Shown piece by piece: positions 60,019 to 64,000 of a DNA stretch of 64,000 nucleotides (position 1 is its first letter; every line of letters starts with the position of its first letter). Origin of the DNA: SKLM01 sp964421785. GTDB lineage: Bacteria; Chloroflexota; Anaerolineae; B4-G1. A program made the position numbers and the translations under genes. The stretch is taken from the NCBI GenBank assembly GCA_964421785.1, contig CAYQZG010000003.1:3466-67465 (forward strand), read 5' to 3'. The notes beneath the pieces are model-generated. The model was not told the DNA's origin and did not search any database. It worked only from the letters and a program-made list of their open reading frames with translations.

Positions 60019-62073
60019 ATGGCATCCTCTAGGAGTTTATGGTTGTCGGACATCGCGTCAGGGGCAGGGAAGGTTGATGGTATCGATCAAGGGGCGGGGG
60101 ATGGCTCAGATCGAGCTAGCCATCCCAAGGCGGTGCAGGAAGCGCAGGACGCGGTAGATCAACTGATCGCATCGCTTGCCGAGGGCGAGCAGCCTGGCGA
60201 GTGGGTCACGCCGCTCGGCTTACGGGGATCTCGCCCAGACACCGTGGAGCACGCCAGGTTTGAGAGCCTCGGCTCCGAAGCAGATGGAGATCCCCCAGTA
60301 GACTCTGCCCCTGTCCATCTGATCATCTCCAGCAAACGAGCGCTCACGAAGAAGTATGGCGGACTGGGATTCGATCAACTGGACGCTGACTTGCGCGATC
60401 TCAAAGAGGCGATCGAGGCGGGGAGTAGGTACAACTCCGGGAGTGAGTTACGCGCCTACACTGATTTGGAGGCTTTGATTGTCTACGTTGATGATGAGGG
60501 TTCCCTGACGCGGTTCGGGCTCCAGCCGGTGGATGCGGCCAACCCATGGCAGGTGAAGAGGCTTGTGGATAGCGTGGATGCTCAATTGAGGGAGCAAGGG
60601 AAGGAGGTTCGATACTTGCTTATCGTCGGAGGTGATGGGATAGTTCCTTTTCATCGCTTGCCCAATCCGGTCGATGACCAGGATTCGAACGTTCCCTCCG
60701 ACAACCCGTATGCGAGTCGGGACGCTGTCTATCTGATACCGGATCGAGCGGTCGGCAGGATGCCTGATGGTGAGACCGAAGGCGTAGGCTTCCTCCATAC
60801 CCTGATTCGGATCTCGGTGGAGGCGCATCGACGCAGATCGGTATCCAAGGGGTTACTGAGCAGCATGAGCGGTGTCCTTAACAGGATCATACATCCCGGG
60901 AGTGGACTCAACCCCTATGAAGGCGACCGGGGTCTGGGGTATTCGGCCAGCATCTGGCGGAAAGCATCGCGAGCCGTCTTTCACGTCATCGGTGACGATG
61001 TGCGTCTTAGGACGTGCCCGCCTTTGACCTATGAGGGTTTTCAGGTTGTGGAGCCGCCTCACTTCAGCTATTTCAACCTGCATGGGATTGAGGACGGGCC
61101 GAACTGGTACGGTCAACGGGATGTCCTGTTTCCGGCTGACTATCCTCTCTTTCCGCTGGCTCTGCGCCCTCAGGATCCAAGTATCAATAAGCATGCGAAC
61201 GCCGTGGTGTTCACCGAGGCTTGCTATGGGGCAAATATCCTGGGAAAGGACGAGTGCGATTCCATCGCTCTAAGCCTTATGGGTGTGGGGGCGCTGGCCG
61301 TTGTCGGCTCGACGAAGGTCTCCTACGGCTCGATTGCACCGCCCCTCTTGGGAGCCGATCTTATGGGCAAGCACTTCTGGGAGGGATTGCAGGCCCACCT
61401 AACGGTTGGCGAGGCTCTGCAGCATGCCAAGGTAGCTATGGCCAATGACATGCAAGAGCGGCAGGGCTACCTCGACGATGAGGATCAGAAGGCACTGATA
61501 AGCTTCGTGTTGTATGGAGATCCTTCGCTGCCGATCGGGCAAGAGGCAGGAAGCAGGTACGCTCCGGGAGTGTACGCCACTCCGGGAGTATACGTCACTC
61601 CGGGAGTAAACACCACTCCGGGAGTACACGTCACTCCTGGGCAGAAGGCTCTTGTGTCGGATGAGCTGGTGACCAGCGTGAAGTCCCGCATCGAGACAAG
61701 CCTACCCCACATGTCGCATGCAAGGGTGCGAGCGAGACCGCTGACTGTGTGGACCAGTGTGTGCGAAGGCGGAAGTGAGCAGTTTGGGGAGCATGCAGGG
61801 CGCTCGCTTCGCCCGGCTTTGGGAATAGACGGGGGTGAGCGCCACTTCTTCACTCCGGGAGTATACACCACTCCGGGAGTACACGTCACTCCTGGGCAGA
61901 AGGGCTTGCGTGGAGAGGGAAGGGAGTGGGCTCTTACACTGCGGAAGGAGATCGCGGTTGGCGGGGGTGGGTGCGATGGACAGGGTCGCCTGGGCATCCA
62001 CGCACATCATCAGGTGGTCAAGGTGGTCGTCGACAAGAGCGGTCATATTCTGAAGATGGTCGTTTCGAGATAG
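60019..62073 (+). CDS. Clan-CD (gingipain/caspase-like) protease homologue
   Basis: A 684-residue protein with a peptidase C25-like core at about residues 95-510. Strand RYLLIVGGDGIVPFHRLP, then SDNPYASRDAVYLIPDRAVG and RMPDGETEGVGF, match the gingipain pattern. The catalytic His is H355 in FNLHGIEDGPNWYG and the Cys C402 in VVFTEACYGANILG, the HG and EAC-x-GA blocks of clan CD. There is no signal peptide, so it should act in the cytoplasm, unlike gingipains. Residues ~514-542 and ~613-625 are hexapeptide repeats encoded by 18-bp tandem repeats; residues ~60-75 come from the second repeat family. The C-terminal ~40 residues are unassigned. Its substrate and activator are unknown; the preceding TPR protein is the obvious candidate partner. 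Confidence 0.82.
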   Translation: MASSRSLWLSDIASGAGKVDGIDQGAGDGSDRASHPKAVQEAQDAVDQLIASLAEGEQPGEWVTPLGLRGSRPDTVEHARFESLGSEADGDPPVDSAPVHLIISSKRALTKKYGGLGFDQLDADLRDLKEAIEAGSRYNSGSELRAYTDLEALIVYVDDEGSLTRFGLQPVDAANPWQVKRLVDSVDAQLREQGKEVRYLLIVGGDGIVPFHRLPNPVDDQDSNVPSDNPYASRDAVYLIPDRAVGRMPDGETEGVGFLHTLIRISVEAHRRRSVSKGLLSSMSGVLNRIIHPGSGLNPYEGDRGLGYSASIWRKASRAVFHVIGDDVRLRTCPPLTYEGFQVVEPPHFSYFNLHGIEDGPNWYGQRDVLFPADYPLFPLALRPQDPSINKHANAVVFTEACYGANILGKDECDSIALSLMGVGALAVVGSTKVSYGSIAPPLLGADLMGKHFWEGLQAHLTVGEALQHAKVAMANDMQERQGYLDDEDQKALISFVLYGDPSLPIGQEAGSRYAPGVYATPGVYVTPGVNTTPGVHVTPGQKALVSDELVTSVKSRIETSLPHMSHARVRARPLTVWTSVCEGGSEQFGEHAGRSLRPALGIDGGERHFFTPGVYTTPGVHVTPGQKGLRGEGREWALTLRKEIAVGGGGCDGQGRLGIHAHHQVVKVVVDKSGHILKMVVSR
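61541..61637 (+). repeat. Composite repeat with four tandem 18-bp units in protease-like gene
   Basis: A GGGCAAGAGGCAGGAAGCAG tract leads into four head-to-tail units at 61566, 61584, 61602 and 61620: GGGAGTGTACGCCACTCC, GGGAGTATACGTCACTCC, GGGAGTAAACACCACTCC and GGGAGTACACGTCACTCC. The frame used gives TPGVYA/TPGVYV/TPGVNT/TPGVHV hexapeptides. Confidence 0.92.
61857..61892 (+). repeat. Two tandem 18-bp units in protease-like gene
   Basis: GGGAGTATACACCACTCC (61857-61874) and GGGAGTACACGTCACTCC (61875-61892), encoding TPGVYTTPGVHVTPG-type sequence. The second unit and its 3' flank CTGGGCAGAAG equal those at the end of the four-unit array, so one array was probably copied from the other. Confidence 0.9.
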
Positions 62074-62109
62074 ATGGCTGTGAAGGGCTGAAGTTCTCAC
62101 TACGGGTGA

Positions 62110-62547
62110 ATGGCCATGTTGCTGGGTGAGTTCCGTTGCAGCACTGATGATGATGGCTGGCTGACGATTCCCTCGGTTTTTCGTCCTGATCTCGTCGAGG
62201 GGATGACGGTGACGCGGGGCATCGAAGGGTGTCTATGGGTCTATCCTGCCGTCGAGTGGCAGAGGCTGGCGGAGAGGGTAAAGAGGCTGCCTTTCACCAG
62301 TCAGCCTGCTCGTGCATTCGCCCGGTTCATCTTTTCGGGAGCTGTGTTCTGCACTCCCAATCAAGCTGGCGAGTTACTCCTGCCCGAGCACTTGCGCCGG
62401 TACGCGACCATACAGGACGAGGTCGTCGTCGTCGGCCTACTTTCTCACGTAGAGATATGGTGTCCTGGGCGGTGGCGGAGGAGTAAGCTGTCGTTCGTGG
62501 AGGATGGTGCTGCTCTCGTGGAGGCACTGAGTGGATTTGGGATCTAG
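62110..62547 (+). CDS. mraZ: MraZ-family transcriptional regulator
   Basis: A 145-residue AbrB-fold protein with two MraZ repeats: LLGEFRCSTDDDGWLTIPSV and RFIFSGAVFCTPNQAGELLL. MraZ usually heads the division and cell wall (dcw) cluster and controls its transcription. Divergence is notable: the DxKGR signature reads STDDDGWLTIP and TPNQAGELLLP. Here it lies directly before ftsZ without mraW or mur genes. Start may be ATG 62110 or 62116. Confidence 0.87.
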   Translation: MAMLLGEFRCSTDDDGWLTIPSVFRPDLVEGMTVTRGIEGCLWVYPAVEWQRLAERVKRLPFTSQPARAFARFIFSGAVFCTPNQAGELLLPEHLRRYATIQDEVVVVGLLSHVEIWCPGRWRRSKLSFVEDGAALVEALSGFGI

Positions 62548-62596
62548 GCTAGACAAGGGGAGGACTGAGGTCCTCATTACGGCCAGGGAGGTTGAT

Positions 62597-63769
62597 ATGG
62601 ATAAGGCGATTGAGGTTCCCGCGGATAGGTGGGGCGGGACGTCCATCAAGGTGATTGGCGTTGGCGGTGCCGGTAGCAACGCAGTCGACCGGATGATTCA
62701 GGTGGGTATCCCGGGCGTTGATTTTGTGGCTGCCAACACGGATGCCCAAGCGCTTGCCGGATCGGAGGCGTCCTGCAAGATCGCACTGGGAGATAAATAC
62801 ACCGGGGGGTTAGGGGCCGGCGGAGATCCTGCTGTTGGAGCTGAGGCTGCTGAACGAAGTCGGGAGCGGCTCTCGAAGGCGCTGCATGGGGCCGACATGG
62901 TTTTCATCGCTGCGGGCATGGGTGGAGGCACGGGCACAGGGGCGTCTCCCGTCGTGGCTCGAGTGGCCCGGGAGCAGGGGGATGGCGTATATCGCCATGC
63001 GCTTACGATCGCTGTGGTGACACGCCCATTTGCATTCGAGGGGAGCAGGCGCGAGGCGGTGGCCGAGGAGGGGATCAGGCGTCTCCAAGAGGAGGTGGAC
63101 ACGCTGGTGGTGGTCTCCAATGATCGGCTGCTCAACGTGGTGAACGAGCGTGTATCACTCGACATTGCCTTTCGTGTTGCAGATGAGGTGCTTCGCCAGG
63201 GTATCCAGGGTATCTCTGAGCTGGTCACTCGGCCTGGGTTGGTCAACCTGGATTTCGCCGACATCAGATCGATTATGGCCGGTGATCCGGCCAGGGGAGC
63301 TGGCGGAGCACTGGTATCCATCGGCTATGGGGAGGGAAAGGACAAGGCCCTGGAGGCAGCCAGGATGGCGCTTGGTAGTCCGCTGCTCGACGTAGAGTCG
63401 GTGGAGGGAACTGATGGTCTGTTGGTCAACCTCACGGGAGGGGAGGATCTCACGTTAGCGGAGGTCGATAGCGCCATGCAGATGATATCTCGCTCGGCGA
63501 TGCCCCACGCCAAGATCCTGTTTGGAGCCGTCATCGACCCTAAGATGGAGAATCGCGTTCAGATCACGTTGATCGCAACCGGGGCGGCTACGTCCGTGGA
63601 GGCCAGGGGGAGTGGGCGCCACTCCGGGCAAGGGGCAGGAAGCAAGTGCGCTCCGGGAGTAAACGCCACTCCTGCGCCGTTCAACTCGGCGATGATGTTC
63701 GGCAGGGATGGAGCGATTGCAGAGGCCGTGCCGGCTTTCCTGAGTTCCCGTGCACAGGCGCATGGGTAG
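62597..63769 (+). CDS. ftsZ: Cell division protein FtsZ
   Basis: Tubulin-like GTPase forming the division ring. About 390 residues. SIKVIGVGGAGSNAVDRMI, VAANTDAQAL, the GTP-binding GMGGGTGTGASPVVA, VVTRPFAFEGSRR and the T7 region VNLDFADIRSIMAG are intact. The disordered linker after the core (from about residue 335) contains GSGRHSGQGAGSKCAPGVNATP, encoded by two 18-bp units and a purine tract, in frame. The C-terminal peptide that contacts FtsA, SepF or MinC is recognisable as EAVPAFLSSRA. The ATG at 62597 has GGGAGG upstream. The 62531 GTG would overlap mraZ. Confidence 0.95.
   Translation: MDKAIEVPADRWGGTSIKVIGVGGAGSNAVDRMIQVGIPGVDFVAANTDAQALAGSEASCKIALGDKYTGGLGAGGDPAVGAEAAERSRERLSKALHGADMVFIAAGMGGGTGTGASPVVARVAREQGDGVYRHALTIAVVTRPFAFEGSRREAVAEEGIRRLQEEVDTLVVVSNDRLLNVVNERVSLDIAFRVADEVLRQGIQGISELVTRPGLVNLDFADIRSIMAGDPARGAGGALVSIGYGEGKDKALEAARMALGSPLLDVESVEGTDGLLVNLTGGEDLTLAEVDSAMQMISRSAMPHAKILFGAVIDPKMENRVQITLIATGAATSVEARGSGRHSGQGAGSKCAPGVNATPAPFNSAMMFGRDGAIAEAVPAFLSSRAQAHG
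63608..63672 (+). repeat. Composite in-frame repeat in the FtsZ linker
   Basis: GGGAGTGGGCGCCACTCC (63608-63625), a GGGCAAGGGGCAGGAAGC tract, GTGCGCTCC, and GGGAGTAAACGCCACTCC (63655-63672). The two 18-bp units are read in different frames (GSGRHS and GVNATP). Confidence 0.9.
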
Positions 63770-63775
63770 ACGGGG

Positions 63776-63840
63776 AGGCAAGAGGCAAGAGGCAAGTGCG
63801 CTCCGGGATTAGGTGCCACTCCGGGAGTAGACGCCATTCC
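63776..63840 (+). repeat. Composite repeat downstream of ftsZ
   Basis: Purine tract GAGGCAAGAGGCAAGAGGC, GTGCGCTCC, then GGGATTAGGTGCCACTCC (63805-63822) and GGGAGTAGACGCCATTCC (63823-63840). This is a non-coding copy of the module found inside ftsZ. Confidence 0.88.
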
Positions 63841-63867
63841 TGGGAAGGCTAGTTGGAGAAGCTGAGA

Positions 63868-64000
63868 GTGACTGAGATAGAGGATCGATACATCGAGAAG
63901 GCGAAGAAACTGGTTCTCGAGACGTTTCCGGAGATGGCTGGCGCTGAGCCTTGCGTGTCCGAGGAGCGAGGAGCAAACAAGACACGAGAGGGACGAACTC
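63868..64000 (+). CDS. Start of an unidentified gene (3' end outside window)
   Basis: An open frame from GTG at 63868 runs off the window. The predicted start is TEIEDRYIEKAKKLVLETFP, a charged, probably helical segment. GGAG at 63855-63858 could be the ribosome binding site; a TTG at 63853 is also in frame. Too short to identify. It follows ftsZ by about 100 bases, most of which is a composite repeat. Confidence 0.5.
   Translation, partial: MTEIEDRYIEKAKKLVLETFPEMAGAEPCVSEERGANKTREGRT

Noticed and set aside
61566..61637. Regular 18-bp tandem units resembling a CRISPR array
   Set aside because: There are no unique spacers between units, the units are translated, and no cas genes are present.
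1..64000. tRNA or rRNA genes
   Set aside because: I looked in the intergenic stretches for cloverleaf-like arms and conserved T-loop sequence and found none that held up; a covariance search would settle this.

Overview
The window is a G+C-rich stretch of bacterial chromosome, most likely from a member of the Chloroflexota (Anaerolineae-like). That placement is inferred from gene content and arrangement: indolepyruvate oxidoreductase, a Mut7-C protein, tandem FemAB proteins, a DUF4388 protein next to a Ras-like GTPase, minCDE beside a SEDS gene, mraZ-ftsZ, and many very long GAF/PAS sensor kinases. A run of 100 N at 31177-31276 shows it is a scaffolded draft assembly.

Layout. 1-13.8 kb: housekeeping and repair genes (RNase Z end, iorAB, thpR, a LOG/SRPBCC fusion, a sulfatase-fold hydrolase, an Amt-like protein, Mut7-C, NAD kinase, recN, an SbcC/Rad50-type gene). 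13.9-26.2 kb: a signalling and lipid-like block (DUF4388 protein plus small GTPase, two related alpha/beta hydrolases, a V4R protein, a hexapeptide-repeat protein, a homologue of long-chain acyl-ACP reductase, two response regulators and a 1382-residue hybrid kinase). 26.2-38.6 kb: two ABC-2 permeases, UDP-glucose dehydrogenase, two response regulators, a trans-sulfuration enzyme, two FemAB proteins, a methyltransferase, an epimerase and a DNA glycosylase. 38.8-45.6 kb: minC-minD-minE-SEDS, then glnS and gltX. 45.6-53.7 kb: a sigma-54 module (rpoN, a beta-helix lipoprotein, an NtrC-type regulator, and a sensor kinase behind a well-matched -24/-12 promoter). 53.7-64 kb: a small membrane protein, a 1981-residue TPR protein, a clan-CD (caspase/gingipain-like) protease homologue, mraZ, ftsZ and the start of an unidentified gene.

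The most unusual property is a set of short dispersed repeats that lie in frame inside protein-coding genes. The core unit is an 18-bp sequence of the form GGGAGTAnACGCCACTCC, often preceded by a purine-rich GGCAAGA/GGCAGGA tract. It occurs in the hybrid kinase, minD, minE, rpoN, the TPR gene (several times), the protease-like gene (including a four-unit tandem array) and ftsZ, nearly always in linkers. A second family based on GGGTCGCGCCGCTCCGCTAA is also in frame in the TPR and protease-like genes. A third carries a Shine-Dalgarno sequence and an ATG, and supplies the translation start of iorA and thpR. Other repeats flank rpoN as 66-bp direct repeats, flank a response-regulator gene as GCAAGTG arrays, or form large potential hairpins upstream of envelope genes.

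The best candidate for an undescribed functional system is the 50.2-62.1 kb block: a sigma-54 promoter and sensor kinase, a two-helix membrane protein, a giant TPR scaffold and a caspase-like protease with an intact His/Cys pair, placed directly before mraZ-ftsZ. This recalls TPR-CHAT protease pairings, but here it is linked to cell division genes; the functional link is an inference.
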